A stretch of DNA of 64,000 bases from Treponema sp. (GCA_009777995.1 WRKT01000007.1:30092-94091), one strand, 5' to 3'; positions 1 to 8,195 are shown, counted from the stretch's first letter. Notes: a model not told the origin generated them from the letters alone. Translations and numbers: made by a program.

Positions 1-13
1 CAAGAGGTGCCTA

Positions 14-532
14 ATGGGTGGTGGTGTTAGTCGGAAAAACCGAAATATAGCAAGAAACAAATCTAGAAGAGATTGGACTGACAGCTTATTTTCAAGTGAG
101 CCAAGTATTGAATATTCAACAGCAGAACAAGGAAGCAGTTCTCCTTATGACAAGTTTGCTTCAAATAGCAATTATAGCCTACCTGCCAGAGAGATTGATC
201 AAGACGAAGCAACAATGTATAGTCTTACTCTTTTTATTGCTATGTACTATATCTTAAAAGGAAAATTTGGAAATGAAAAAAACAAGAAGCTTATTGAATT
301 TTTACACAAGGTAGATAAGACGATAATAAACAAAAAAGAAAGTCTAATAAATAGTTCTGAATTCATAAAATTTCAGGATTATTGTAAAAACAAAAACATC
401 CACCAATATTCTGGATATGAAATTGTCAGGAGATTTATGACAAAATATTTTTCAGATGCTTCTGGTATTTTTATGCGATTAAGCAGAGATGAATGGATAC
501 GTTTTGTTAGTCGGTTTTTAATTTTTAACTAA
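14..532 (+). CDS. hypothetical protein, 172 aa
   Basis: I do not recognise this protein. The first 60 residues are polar and Ser/Asn/Arg-rich and probably disordered. The rest is Lys/Asn-rich and looks helical, with a hydrophobic stretch near residues 68-82 (YSLTLFIAMYYIL) that is too short and polar-flanked to be a confident membrane segment. A weak ribosome site (AGAGGTG) precedes the ATG at 14, and an in-frame stop just upstream argues that this is the true start region. Its AT-rich codon use differs from the core genes further right, and it lies next to an insertion sequence, so it probably belongs to an accessory patch. Function unknown. Confidence 0.55.
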   Translation: MGGGVSRKNRNIARNKSRRDWTDSLFSSEPSIEYSTAEQGSSSPYDKFASNSNYSLPAREIDQDEATMYSLTLFIAMYYILKGKFGNEKNKKLIEFLHKVDKTIINKKESLINSSEFIKFQDYCKNKNIHQYSGYEIVRRFMTKYFSDASGIFMRLSRDEWIRFVSRFLIFN

Positions 533-763
533 TAATGAAAAAATATTTGGACAAGTTCACTTAAGGAGATAACATTCATGTGATTCTATAACCTTCCAAA
601 AAGATATTGTTTCAACAGAATCCCATCTAAACCGACATCTCTCGCCTCACCCCATTAAGCAATTTCTCATTAACATACTTACTCCACTTCACCTCATAAG
701 CACCCAGATTCTCCATTGACTAAAGAAAAACGCCGAATCCTAGCCGGCAGCCAGACCTGATAA
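533..763. other. intergenic stretch with a possible gene remnant
   Basis: No full gene is visible. On the minus strand, 716 to 627 reads as a 29-residue frame (starts MENLGAYEVK, ends RREMSV) with protein-like composition and a proper stop but no ribosome site. It looks like the 3' end of a gene cut off by the insertion sequence that begins near 764. This is a weak call from composition only. Confidence 0.25.
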
Positions 764-2088
764 GGTACAATAAGTTTCGCAAATTAATGACAGGTTTGCA
801 GTCATTTGATAGAATTAAGTTGCTAAACAAATTTATCAAGGAGAACTGCAAACCATGCCGGATAAGATTGTACAATTTAATGAGGGAGTAATCAAGGATG
901 AGTTGAAGGAGCTTGTACGGAACAGCGTAGAGGAAACCCTTAACGGGCTTCTAGAACAGGAGGCTGAACAGCTGACCAATGCGGCCAAGTATGAACGCAC
1001 ACAGAGCCGTCAAGGGTATAGAAGCGGTAAATATTCAAGAAAACTTGGAACCACTTCAGGAGAAGTAACGCTTAAAATGCCTAAACTAAAGGGCGTCCCA
1101 TTTGAAACGGCTATTATTGAAAGGTACAGGCGAAGAGAAAGCAGTGTTGAAGAGGCACTGATTGAGATGTACCTTGCAGGAGTGTCTGTCCGCAGAGTGG
1201 AAGACATAACAGAAGCACTATGGGGAAGTAAAGTATCACCTGCAACAATCAGTGAATTAAATAAAAAGGCATATGAAAACATCGAAAGCTGGAGGAATCG
1301 GGATCTTAGCGGAACAAATTACCCCTACGTGTATGTTGACGGCATTTATTTAAAACGAAATTGGGGTGGCAGCTATGAGAATGTCAGCATATTGGTAGCT
1401 ATAGGGGTAAATACTGACGGTTATCGCGAAGTACTGGGTGCTGCAGAGGGGATGAAAGAGGATAAAGCAAGTTGGGAGTCGTTTTTTAAATGGTTAAAGG
1501 AGAGAGGGCTTAACGGAGTGCAGTTAATTATCGGGGATAAATGCCTGGGAATGGTAGAAGCGGCTATGACTGTGTACCCGCAAGCAAAATACCAAAGATG
1601 CATGGTTCATTTTTACCGTAATGTATTTTCAGTTGTACCTCGTGGTAAGGTGGCACTTGTTGTTAAGATGTTAAAAGCCATACATGCTCAGGAGAGTAAA
1701 GACGCTTCAATGGAAAAAGCCCGGGCAGTAATGGAGACATTGAAAGAGATGAGATTAAAGGAGGCTGCAAAGAAAGTAGAAAACGGAATAGAGGAAACTC
1801 TTACCTACACAAACTTCCCGTTTGAGCATTGGATAAGGATACGAACCAATAATACTATAGAGAGAGTACATAGGGAGATACGGAGGAGGACAAGAGTTGT
1901 TGGTTGCTTTCCTGATGGCAATTCCGCTTTAATGCTTGTATGTGCCAGACTGAGATATGTTGCCGGCAGCCATTGGGGAAACAAAATGTATATGAGTATG
2001 AAACATCTAAAGATTGTTTTAACAGCGGTAGCTTGATCATTAATTAAATGGCTGCAAAAATATTTTGCGAAAGAATCTTGACAGTACC
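764..2088 (+). mobile_element. IS256-family insertion sequence
   Basis: About 1.3 kb, the usual size for this family, with a single transposase gene. The ends are imperfect inverted repeats: both outer ends read GGTAC inward, followed after a short variable stretch by TTTCGCAAA and then TTTGCAG. The exact boundaries are therefore approximate, and I could not identify a target duplication with certainty. The transposase is intact, so the copy may be active. It sits between an unrecognised ORF and the DprA/phosphoribosyltransferase pair. Confidence 0.65.
855..2036 (+). CDS. IS256-family (Mutator-type) transposase
   Basis: A 393-aa DDE transposase that cuts and rejoins the ends of its own insertion sequence. 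The first catalytic Asp lies in YVYVDGIYLKRNWGG (about residue 160), the second in LIIGDKCLGM (about 226), and the Glu in NNTIERVHREIRRRTRVVG near residue 340. The C-terminal pattern with RVVGCFPDGNSALMLVCARLRY is typical of the family. The ATG at 855 follows AAGGAG at a good distance. Length and motif order match complete family members, so there is no sign of a frameshift. Several antisense frames inside it are shadows. Confidence 0.93.
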   Translation: MPDKIVQFNEGVIKDELKELVRNSVEETLNGLLEQEAEQLTNAAKYERTQSRQGYRSGKYSRKLGTTSGEVTLKMPKLKGVPFETAIIERYRRRESSVEEALIEMYLAGVSVRRVEDITEALWGSKVSPATISELNKKAYENIESWRNRDLSGTNYPYVYVDGIYLKRNWGGSYENVSILVAIGVNTDGYREVLGAAEGMKEDKASWESFFKWLKERGLNGVQLIIGDKCLGMVEAAMTVYPQAKYQRCMVHFYRNVFSVVPRGKVALVVKMLKAIHAQESKDASMEKARAVMETLKEMRLKEAAKKVENGIEETLTYTNFPFEHWIRIRTNNTIERVHREIRRRTRVVGCFPDGNSALMLVCARLRYVAGSHWGNKMYMSMKHLKIVLTAVA

Positions 2089-2121
2089 CCAGACCTTCCA
2101 TAGAAAGCACCAAATCTTCCT

Positions 2122-2733
2122 TCACGCATATTCTGGATTCACTCTCCGGGCTAAGTAAAATCCTCTTACTTCCACCTCGTGATGCACTTGATGAATCAAA
2201 TCTCTCCAAACAACAAAATGGCTCCCTGATGTGATTACATCATCGACAATATATACAATATCAGGAACATTCTCAAAGGGCTCGAAACAATAGCGTCCCT
2301 TCAGCAAATCCGGATGTCTGTAACCGCTTTTAACATGCGTTGGAATAAAATCATCAATTGCTTTTAAATTAAAAGATACAGGAATACCCGTATTTGTGTG
2401 AACAATTTTTAAGACATCTACATTCCTTGAATCGAATAATTCACTGTTCGGATGCTTCGATGGCGGGCCTGCTAATAAAATAACATTACCATTTATGGAA
2501 GTTTGAATAATCAAATCTGCAAATTTCTTTATCGCTTCTTCTTTGTAATACCACTGGCTCTTACCACGGTGTTCAATTGGTTTCTTATAATTAAATACCC
2601 ATTGATTGGCCGGAGATTGGTCATACCCGCCTTGTGTATATTCCAGGTGAAAATAAATTATATCATTTTCATTAAGATATTGAAGCCCATATAACCGTGG
2701 ATCTATTAGTGTCCATGGTATTTTATCAGGCAT
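2122..2733 (-). CDS. phosphoribosyltransferase-like protein paired with DprA-like protein
   Basis: A 203-aa protein whose C-terminal part holds the type I phosphoribosyltransferase signature: IVYIVDDVITSGSHF near residues 160-174 (hydrophobic strand, two Asp, then the Thr-Ser-Gly phosphate loop). The N-terminal part, with GYDQSPANQWVFNYK, is not one of the familiar nucleotide-salvage enzymes. Its start overlaps the end of the upstream DprA-like gene by 8 bp, so the two are translated from one message and probably work together. The substrate cannot be told from sequence. The pair lies beside an IS element, which suggests an accessory, possibly defence-related, role (inference). Confidence 0.75.
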   Translation of the reverse strand: MPDKIPWTLIDPRLYGLQYLNENDIIYFHLEYTQGGYDQSPANQWVFNYKKPIEHRGKSQWYYKEEAIKKFADLIIQTSINGNVILLAGPPSKHPNSELFDSRNVDVLKIVHTNTGIPVSFNLKAIDDFIPTHVKSGYRHPDLLKGRYCFEPFENVPDIVYIVDDVITSGSHFVVWRDLIHQVHHEVEVRGFYLARRVNPEYA

Positions 2734-3691
2734 TATGATGTTTCCGAGTAATTTTTAAATACGCAATAATATCATTAATATCTCTTACGCGGACTGCTCC
2801 TTTTTGTTCATACTTATGCGGCCAAGTAATCGACGGATTTTCGAAACAGGAGTTTAGGATAAAAAGGGGTCGTTTCTGATCTATACATGCCTTTGCTTGG
2901 AAAAGAGTGCCACTAGTGTCAGATGCTTCTACAATAATTGTTGCCAAAGATAAAGCTGCCATAGTGACATCACGCTCGGGGAAATATATTCGTTTGGTTT
3001 GGAACGGTTGCGTATAATACTTATAAAATGGGACCTGGCTAATCAATAAATGCTTAATTGCTATTTCTTCTTGAAGATTCCTGTTTTTGGGAGGGTAGTA
3101 CTCATCTATTGGTGTTCCAATGACACCGATAGTATTCATTTTGCATTTAATGGCTGTTTCCAGAGCAACAGTATCAACACCTTCAGCAAGCCCGGAAACT
3201 AATGTAAGGTCATAGTTGGATAGGAGACTAACTAATTTTTCTGTCCGCCTGTAACCTTCGGCACTAATCTTCCTGGTTCCCACTACAGAAATACAATCTG
3301 TATTAACAAGGTCTGGGTTGCCTCGATAATAAAACAGATTAATAGGATATTTTGCATCCAATAGTTTGTCAGGAAACTGAGGACTTTCCTTAATCAAGAA
3401 TGAAAAAGGAGGAGATGATTTCAACTTTTTCTCAATAAATTCCTTAATAAGGTTTACTCTTTGATCAAAATTACCAAAAAGATCAGGTGTAATTTCATCG
3501 ATAACCTCAGATGGTAATTTTGCTTGTAAAGAAAGAAGTTGGGCAATTTTTTTTAGGGAAGAATGGTCTTGGGCCCAAAGATACTCATAGGCTAACAACT
3601 CGTTATATGGGGATATAGCTTTAAAACTTGTCTTAATAGAGTCAATACTAGAAGGTTCTGAAATCCGGTTATGGGTTACAAGCTCCCTCAT
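2726..3691 (-). CDS. DprA/Smf-like SLOG-domain protein
   Basis: A 321-aa protein with the Rossmann-type DprA/Smf fold in residues ~110-300: SVVGTRKISAEGYR (phosphate loop), LVSGLAEGVDTVA, IGVIGTPIDEYYPPKN, FPERDVTMAALS and the late IVEASDTSGTLFQA. Chromosomal DprA loads RecA on incoming single-stranded DNA. This copy diverges at key places (GTR instead of GSR, FPERD instead of FPxRNR), has a long unrelated N-terminus and is coupled to a phosphoribosyltransferase, so it is probably not the competence protein. The SLOG superfamily is known to contain nucleotide-binding members used in conflict systems. A two-gene defence or nucleotide-signalling module is my inference. Confidence 0.8.
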   Translation of the reverse strand: MRELVTHNRISEPSSIDSIKTSFKAISPYNELLAYEYLWAQDHSSLKKIAQLLSLQAKLPSEVIDEITPDLFGNFDQRVNLIKEFIEKKLKSSPPFSFLIKESPQFPDKLLDAKYPINLFYYRGNPDLVNTDCISVVGTRKISAEGYRRTEKLVSLLSNYDLTLVSGLAEGVDTVALETAIKCKMNTIGVIGTPIDEYYPPKNRNLQEEIAIKHLLISQVPFYKYYTQPFQTKRIYFPERDVTMAALSLATIIVEASDTSGTLFQAKACIDQKRPLFILNSCFENPSITWPHKYEQKGAVRVRDINDIIAYLKITRKHHNA

Positions 3692-3722
3692 AATATACTC
3701 CTACTTTCTGAAACAGTATTCT

Positions 3723-3747
3723 AAAAAAACGGGCACTTACGTGCCCG
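3723..3747 (-). terminator. rho-independent terminator after the ompA-like gene
   Basis: A perfect 7-bp stem, CGGGCAC-TTAC-GTGCCCG, with a four-base loop. On the minus strand it is followed by seven T. It starts 11 bp past the stop of the OmpA-like gene and separates it from the dprA-like operon. Confidence 0.9.
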
Positions 3748-3757
3748 CTGTAAAAAC

Positions 3758-4192
3758 CTACCTGATAATCGTGAAACTAACTCTGCGGTTTTGGGAGCCG
3801 TCGGTGGAGCTTGTTGGGTAGCCGCCTCCTGCGCCTGCGATGATGAGGCGGTGGCGATCAATTCTGAAGTTTTCGACCAGGAAGTTGGCTGCTGCTTCGG
3901 CGCGTCTTTGGCTTAAGGGTCTTAGGGTGTTTCTTTCTTCGGCGACGGTACCTAATATGGCGTTAGCGTGGCCGTCAATCAAGACGCGGGCCTGGGGGTT
4001 ATCAGCTAATTGCCTTGCTACTTGCGTAAAGGTTTGTAAGTTTGCTATTGCCAGCTCTGTGCTTACTGCTCTTAAGTTGGCGCTGTTTGGCGGGAAGTGG
4101 ACGGACATTGTGCTTCCTGCGGGTGTCTGCGCTTGAACACAGACTGTTGATACTAGTGAGAGTAGCACCAGTACAACTAACATCTTTTTCAT
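3758..4192 (-). CDS. exported OmpA-family peptidoglycan-associating protein
   Basis: A 144-aa protein made of a signal peptide (MKKMLVVLVLLSLVSTVCVQA) and one OmpA-like C-terminal domain, with no beta-barrel. The domain shows VHFPPNSANL at the start, LIDGHAN in the middle and LSQRRAEAAANFL...QNRRVSFTI at the end, the residues that bind the diaminopimelate or ornithine side chain of peptidoglycan. I chose the start at 4192 because AAAGGAG lies 6 bases before that ATG and the signal peptide begins there. The longer frame to 4261 has no ribosome site. It probably acts in the periplasm. It ends in a clear terminator. Confidence 0.88.
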   Translation of the reverse strand: MKKMLVVLVLLSLVSTVCVQAQTPAGSTMSVHFPPNSANLRAVSTELAIANLQTFTQVARQLADNPQARVLIDGHANAILGTVAEERNTLRPLSQRRAEAAANFLVENFRIDRHRLIIAGAGGGYPTSSTDGSQNRRVSFTIIR

Positions 4193-4273
4193 AATAAACT
4201 CCTTTAAATATAATTCAAAATTAAGCCAATGATGTAGCAGCGATGTATATCGACGATGCACATCGAGGGCTCC

Positions 4274-4356
4274 TGCCGGCGGTGAGACTTGAACTCACAC
4301 ACCCTTGCGAGCGGTAGATTTTGAGTCTACTGCGTCTGCCATTCCGCCACGCCGGC
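4274..4356 (-). tRNA. tRNA-Leu (CAA)
   Basis: The minus strand folds as a class II tRNA of 83 nt. The acceptor stem is GCCGGCG/CGCCGGC with discriminator A, the D arm is TGGCGGAATGGCAGACGC, the anticodon stem is GTAGA/TCTAC around loop CTCAAAA (anticodon CAA), there is a long variable arm, and the T arm has GTTCAAGTC. CCA is not encoded. Its 5' part overlaps the last codons of thpR. Confidence 0.95.
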
Positions 4357-4887
4357 TGGAAATATTTTGCCATAGATTTCCGTATAACTCAACACCCCGT
4401 TAACGCGTTCGGACTTTATAAGGCTTAAACGGTCTACTTTGACCCTTATCTCCTTACAATCCAACTCAATGGGCTGTGTATGTCTTACTTCCCTTGCAAG
4501 GGTGATGTGCGCATTGAACGGGCGTTTATCAACAGGGAAGCCTTCCTCTTCGAAGCGGGTTAGGAGCCGGTGGTGGAGGGACTTTAAAAGCGGGAGGTGC
4601 GGGTCTTCCCTGTCGGCGCCTACCCACCAGAGTTCCTTCTTGCTGTGGGTGAAGCAGCCGGTACGGTTAAAACATAGCTCGAAGGCGAGGCTATCAATCT
4701 CTTCAATAATACGGTGCAAATCTGCCAGCCTTCCCTCGGGGGTCTCCCCAAGAAAGGCAAGGGTCAAATGGAGGTTCCGGGGCCTGGTGAAAGTGCCCTT
4801 ATACGACTGAGCCTCAAGTTGCTTCTGCAGGGCTTGAAGCTCCACAATCGTATCATCATCAATAAAAACACCTATAAAAAGGCGCAA
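4327..4887 (-). CDS. thpR: RNA 2',3'-cyclic phosphodiesterase (2H family)
   Basis: A 186-aa member of the 2H phosphoesterase family, which opens 2',3'-cyclic phosphates on RNA. Both catalytic HxTx motifs are present: HLTLAFLGE near residue 41 and HITLAR near residue 128, at normal spacing. The start at 4887 lies 3 bp after the M3 peptidase stop, so the genes are one operon. The reading frame has no stop before the downstream tRNA-Leu, and the last nine residues (AGVAEWQTQ) are translated tRNA sequence, so mRNA and tRNA must be processed from a shared transcript. The family assignment is firm; the cellular substrate is not known. Confidence 0.88.
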   Translation of the reverse strand: MRLFIGVFIDDDTIVELQALQKQLEAQSYKGTFTRPRNLHLTLAFLGETPEGRLADLHRIIEEIDSLAFELCFNRTGCFTHSKKELWWVGADREDPHLPLLKSLHHRLLTRFEEEGFPVDKRPFNAHITLAREVRHTQPIELDCKEIRVKVDRLSLIKSERVNGVLSYTEIYGKIFPAGVAEWQTQ

Positions 4888-4889
4888 GT

Positions 4890-6575
4890 TTAACCTTTCT
4901 GCGAATTAAGCCAGTCCACGGCTGCATCGGCTACAATTTTTAGGGTTTCAGGGATGAAGGGGCTTGGGAGTCCTGCGTCGGCAATCAAATCGGAGAAGGT
5001 CTTGGTGCCTGCGAAGCCGACGAGGCGGCAGTATTTTCCCCAGGATTCCTTATGGTTTTTCTGATCCTCGGCCCAGAAGACGAGCGAAATTACGCGGGCG
5101 AGGCAGTAGTCGATGTAGTAAAAGGGGATTCGGAAGATGTGCATTTGCGACTGCCAGCGGCGGCCATCACCATAGAAGGGGATTCCGCTTTGATCGAGGT
5201 AGGGGCGATACTTTTTCTCGAGGGCGAGCCAGCACTCGTTTCGCTCTTTTGGGGTCATGTCGGGTTTTTGATAAACGTGATGTTGGAAGTCGTCGACCAT
5301 GGTGCCGTAGGGGATGAAGGAGAGGGCGCCTGCGAGGTGGCTTAGGCGGTACTTGCCGGTCTGCTCGCCGAAGAAGCCTTCCATCCAGGGCCAGGTGAAG
5401 AACTCCATGCCCATTGAATGGACCTCGGCGGTTTCGGAGGTATACCTGCGAAGTGCGGCGGGGTAGATGTCTTTGGAGCCGTATGCGGCGAAGGCGTGGC
5501 CGGCTTCGTGGGTAAGGACGTCGATGTCGCCTCTTGTGCCGTTGAAGTTTGCGAAGATGAACGGAGATTTATGGTCGTCGATATAGGCGCAGTAGCCGCC
5601 TGCGGACTTGCCGGGGCGGGCGAGGACGTCGAATAACTCGTTTTCCATCATGAAATCGATGAATTCTGCGGTTTCGGCTGATAATTCGTGGTACATTTTC
5701 TTGCCGTGGGCGAAAATGTCGTCTGCGGTGCCCTTGGGTTTGGCATTTCCGTCTGTATACTCGTAGCGGTCATCAAAAACCTTGATGGAATCCACTCCGA
5801 TGCGCTTCGCCTGCTCGGCTTTTAAGGTCTTAACGATGGGCACGATGTACTTGTGAACGCCTTCGCGGAACTTCTCAACCTTTTCGCGGTTATAGCAGAT
5901 GCGCGTCATGCGATAATAGCCGAGTTCAATAAAGTTCTCGTATCCGAGGGTCTTTGCAATGCGAGTTCTGACTTTGACGAGTTTGTCGTAAATCGTATCG
6001 AACTGCTCGGCGCGCTCCATGAACCAAGCGGCCTGTGCACGCACTGCGGCCTCGCGCACGGAGCGGTCGGGGGCCTCGTAGTAGGGGGTCAACTGTGCAA
6101 GGGTCAGGGTCTTGCCGTCAAATTGAATCTGCGCGGAGGCTATCAACTTATCGTATTCGGAGCCGAGTTTATTCTCTTCCTGTAAATCGGCGACGATTTC
6201 GGGCTTGAAGGTTTTCAACTGCATCTCAGCCTTATCGAACATGAGGGTGCCCCACTCGGCTTCCAGTTCCTTTCTATAGGGTGATGCAAGCAGGGCGCTT
6301 GTGATTGCCTGCTGGACTTCCATCAGCTTGGGCCTTGTCTCGTCCATGTAGGTCTTTTCCTTGTCGTAGTACTCGTCCCTTGTATCAATGGTATTTCTGA
6401 TATTCGCTATCGAAAACATGGACTGCACATTCCTATTGAAAGAATCAATCTGTTTATAAGCGGCAAAGGCCTCTTCGGGATTCTTTGCATCCTTGAATGC
6501 TGATAAAAGAGCCTTGGCCTTCGCATTCGTTTCTTCGAACTCGGGCCTTACATACTTCATTTGGGAAAATTTCAT
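4890..6575 (-). CDS. M3-family oligoendopeptidase (PepF-type)
   Basis: A 561-aa zinc metallopeptidase that degrades short peptides in the cytoplasm. The zinc site HEAGH is in VLTHEAGHAFAAYGS near residue 358, and the third ligand Glu lies in the following TSETAEVHSMGMEFF. No signal peptide is seen. Length and order (helical N-terminal half, catalytic C-terminal half) match the M3B oligoendopeptidase group. Two long open frames on the other strand inside this gene (about 4964-5636 and 5853-6185) come from its GC-rich third positions and are not genes. thpR follows within 3 bp. Confidence 0.92.
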   Translation of the reverse strand: MKFSQMKYVRPEFEETNAKAKALLSAFKDAKNPEEAFAAYKQIDSFNRNVQSMFSIANIRNTIDTRDEYYDKEKTYMDETRPKLMEVQQAITSALLASPYRKELEAEWGTLMFDKAEMQLKTFKPEIVADLQEENKLGSEYDKLIASAQIQFDGKTLTLAQLTPYYEAPDRSVREAAVRAQAAWFMERAEQFDTIYDKLVKVRTRIAKTLGYENFIELGYYRMTRICYNREKVEKFREGVHKYIVPIVKTLKAEQAKRIGVDSIKVFDDRYEYTDGNAKPKGTADDIFAHGKKMYHELSAETAEFIDFMMENELFDVLARPGKSAGGYCAYIDDHKSPFIFANFNGTRGDIDVLTHEAGHAFAAYGSKDIYPAALRRYTSETAEVHSMGMEFFTWPWMEGFFGEQTGKYRLSHLAGALSFIPYGTMVDDFQHHVYQKPDMTPKERNECWLALEKKYRPYLDQSGIPFYGDGRRWQSQMHIFRIPFYYIDYCLARVISLVFWAEDQKNHKESWGKYCRLVGFAGTKTFSDLIADAGLPSPFIPETLKIVADAAVDWLNSQKG

Positions 6576-6607
6576 GGCTTACCTCCGGTTTTGGGTAAGT
6601 ATAATAG

Positions 6608-6877
6608 CTAAAGTGACTGAAGCATAGTGTCGCGTAAGGCTTTGTTTATGCGGGTTTGATAGCCTTTTCCTTTTGATTTAAACCATGCAAGTACATCAGC
6701 ATCTATTTTAATTGATAGAGGCACTTTTACAGGCTCCACTTTCCAGTATTCCGGATGCACCGGTTTCATGCGGGAGATCTGCTCTGCTGTCAGTTTGGGA
6801 GAATCCTCATCATAGACAATAGGGAATTCCAATATTTCCTTGATCCTTTCAGGACTTAATTTTTTTGAAGTAATCAT
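6608..6877 (-). CDS. brnA: BrnA-type antitoxin with ribbon-helix-helix domain
   Basis: An 89-aa antitoxin. The C-terminal third, IKIDADVLAWFKSKGKGYQTRINKALRDTM, is the ribbon-helix-helix DNA-binding domain typical of BrnA. The N-terminal part wraps the toxin in known complexes. The start at 6877 is chosen because AGGAG lies just upstream; it overlaps the toxin gene end by 29 bp. The toxin-before-antitoxin order and overlap are normal for this type II system, in which the complex represses its own promoter. Unlike the two BrnA-like proteins near 25 and 28 kb, this one is complete. Confidence 0.88.
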   Translation of the reverse strand: MITSKKLSPERIKEILEFPIVYDEDSPKLTAEQISRMKPVHPEYWKVEPVKVPLSIKIDADVLAWFKSKGKGYQTRINKALRDTMLQSL

Positions 6878-7166
6878 TGTATATCTCCTGTTCATCTTTA
6901 TCCGCTTTACGCGCAGAAATTATTCTTATTCTTTCTTCTCGAAAAGTATAAAATATAATAATGTAAAGTATATTGTTTAAGCAGCCAATACCAAAATAAC
7001 GTTCTTCCGTTTTCGAATGCTCAAAATCAAAGCCTTCTAAGAAAAAAGGATCACTAAATACTTCCAATATCTCGTTAAAAGAAAAGCCTTGTTTTCGCTT
7101 ATTCAAGCGATCTTTTGCATCGTCCCATTCAAAACGACCGTCATCACTGATTATTGTCTTACCCAT
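6849..7166 (-). CDS. brnT: BrnT-type ribonuclease toxin
   Basis: A 105-aa toxin of the BrnT family, a RelE-fold ribonuclease. It shows FEWDDAKDRLNKRKQGFSFNEILEVFSDP, the central GIGCLNNILYIIIFYTFREERIRIISARKADKDE and a short helical tail, all typical of BrnT. It is the first gene of the toxin-antitoxin operon. The upstream region from 7167 to 7230 is AT-rich and could hold the promoter and operator. It differs strongly in sequence from the BrnT copies at 24.9 and 28.2 kb, so it is a separate lineage of the same family. Confidence 0.88.
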   Translation of the reverse strand: MGKTIISDDGRFEWDDAKDRLNKRKQGFSFNEILEVFSDPFFLEGFDFEHSKTEERYFGIGCLNNILYIIIFYTFREERIRIISARKADKDEQEIYNDYFKKIKS

Positions 7167-7230
7167 AACTATTATAGAGTATATATCATTGTGTATATAT
7201 TGTCCGGTAGTGTTTTATAGTGTAAAACCG

Positions 7231-7650
7231 TCACTCGCCGATGATCTTCACAAGGACACGCTTGCGGCGTTGCCCGTCGAACTCGCCGTAGAAGATCTGC
7301 TCCCAGGTGCCGAAGTGGAGCTTGCCGCCGGTGATGGCAACCACCACTTCACGGCCCATTATGGTTCTTTTCAGGTGGGCGTCTGCATTATCTTCGCCGG
7401 TATTATTATGGCGGTAGGCGGAAATCGGCTCGTGGGGGGCCAGTTTTTCAAGCCAAACCTCAAAGTCGTGGTGAAGGCCGGATTCGTGGTCGTTTATGAA
7501 GACGCTGGAGGTGATATGCATGGAGTTAACAAGGCAGAGGCCCTCTTTTATGCCCGATTCACGGATCAGAGCATCAACTTCACCCGTAATATTGATAATT
7601 TCCAGAGTTTTTTTCGTATTAAACTGCAATTCTCTTGTAAATGATTTCAT
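7231..7650 (-). CDS. YjbQ/UPF0047 family protein
   Basis: A 139-aa protein of the YjbQ family. Visible family features are the N-terminal strand with [52 protein letters not shown] and the later [45 protein letters not shown]. Some members have been linked to thiamine phosphate synthesis, but the true role is poorly settled. It is monocistronic, lying between the brnTA pair and the divergent rpmB. Confidence 0.9.
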   Translation of the reverse strand: MKSFTRELQFNTKKTLEIINITGEVDALIRESGIKEGLCLVNSMHITSSVFINDHESGLHHDFEVWLEKLAPHEPISAYRHNNTGEDNADAHLKRTIMGREVVVAITGGKLHFGTWEQIFYGEFDGQRRKRVLVKIIGE

Positions 7651-7772
7651 GGGTTTAGTATGCCTTAGAGGGGGGCTTCCTGCAATGCCTTGCGCAGAAA
7701 ATTGTCCCTATACCTCTTTACATTTTTTTCATTTTTCGATAGTATTTAAGTGTAATTGAAGGAAGGATCGAT

Positions 7773-7964
7773 ATGTCAAGGACTTGTACAATTTGCGGAA
7801 AAGGCACAATCTCAGGTAACAATGTAAGCCATGCCAAAAACCGCACTCGCAGAAAATGGAAACCGAATCTGATGAAGGTAAAGACCAAGATCGAAGGAAC
7901 CACTCTTACAGTAAAGATCTGCGCTCGCTGCCTAAAAAGCGATTATATTATAAAGAAAGTTTAA
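7773..7964 (+). CDS. rpmB: large-subunit ribosomal protein bL28
   Basis: A 63-aa ribosomal protein. [32 protein letters not shown] is diagnostic, and the C-terminal [12 protein letters not shown] completes a four-cysteine zinc site (C5, C8 and the CARC pair), so this is the zinc-binding form. Length is normal. It is transcribed alone, and the upstream AT-rich stretch with TTTACA and TAGTAT could be its promoter. Confidence 0.97.
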   Translation: MSRTCTICGKGTISGNNVSHAKNRTRRKWKPNLMKVKTKIEGTTLTVKICARCLKSDYIIKKV

Positions 7965-8008
7965 GCTAAAATACTTAAGAACCTATTTTTTTCTTATCGC
8001 AAATCCGG

Positions 8009-8077
8009 TTCTGCCCAAAATTGCTTCTGCATAGAAGCTTTGCATTCTGCCTAATTTCATGCAAAATTTGGGCAGAA
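8009..8077 (+). repeat. long inverted repeat with nested hairpin ahead of a mini-ORF
   Basis: TTCTGCCCAAA (8009-8019) pairs perfectly with TTTGGGCAGAA (8067-8077). Inside lies a second hairpin, GCTTCT-GCAT-AGAAGC (8023-8038). The structure ends 10 bases before the start of a possible 31-codon ORF, and the downstream arm's GGGCAGAAC is repeated in the first codons of that ORF. It could be a structured leader or a small mobile repeat; no T-run follows, so it is not an obvious terminator. Confidence 0.6.
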
Positions 8078-8087
8078 CGGAGAGAAA

Positions 8088-8183
8088 ATGGGCAGAACAT
8101 ATAAAACTGCTAAAACCTACAGGGATTTTAATGAGCAGGCCAGCCTTATGTCAGGCAAACGGACGAGTTATATTAAGACATAG
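8088..8183 (+). CDS. possible 31-aa protein
   Basis: A short frame, MGRTYKTAKTYRDFNEQA then SLMSGKRTSYIKT, preceded by GGAGAG at a suitable distance and by a strong inverted repeat. It is basic (Lys/Arg/Tyr-rich), like small RNA-binding peptides, but nothing else supports it. It lies in the space between rpmB and the convergent 194-aa gene. Confidence 0.3.
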   Translation: MGRTYKTAKTYRDFNEQASLMSGKRTSYIKT

Positions 8184-8195
8184 GGGTTTTCTAAA

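Noticed and set aside
2726..3691. Ordinary competence/housekeeping dprA
   Set aside because: Key motif residues differ and the gene is translationally coupled to a phosphoribosyltransferase in an accessory context; not excluded, but less likely.
4964..6185. Several long plus-strand open frames (up to ~117 codons) opposite the M3 peptidase gene
   Set aside because: They are antisense frames created by the GC-rich codon use of the peptidase, with no ribosome sites or recognisable domains.
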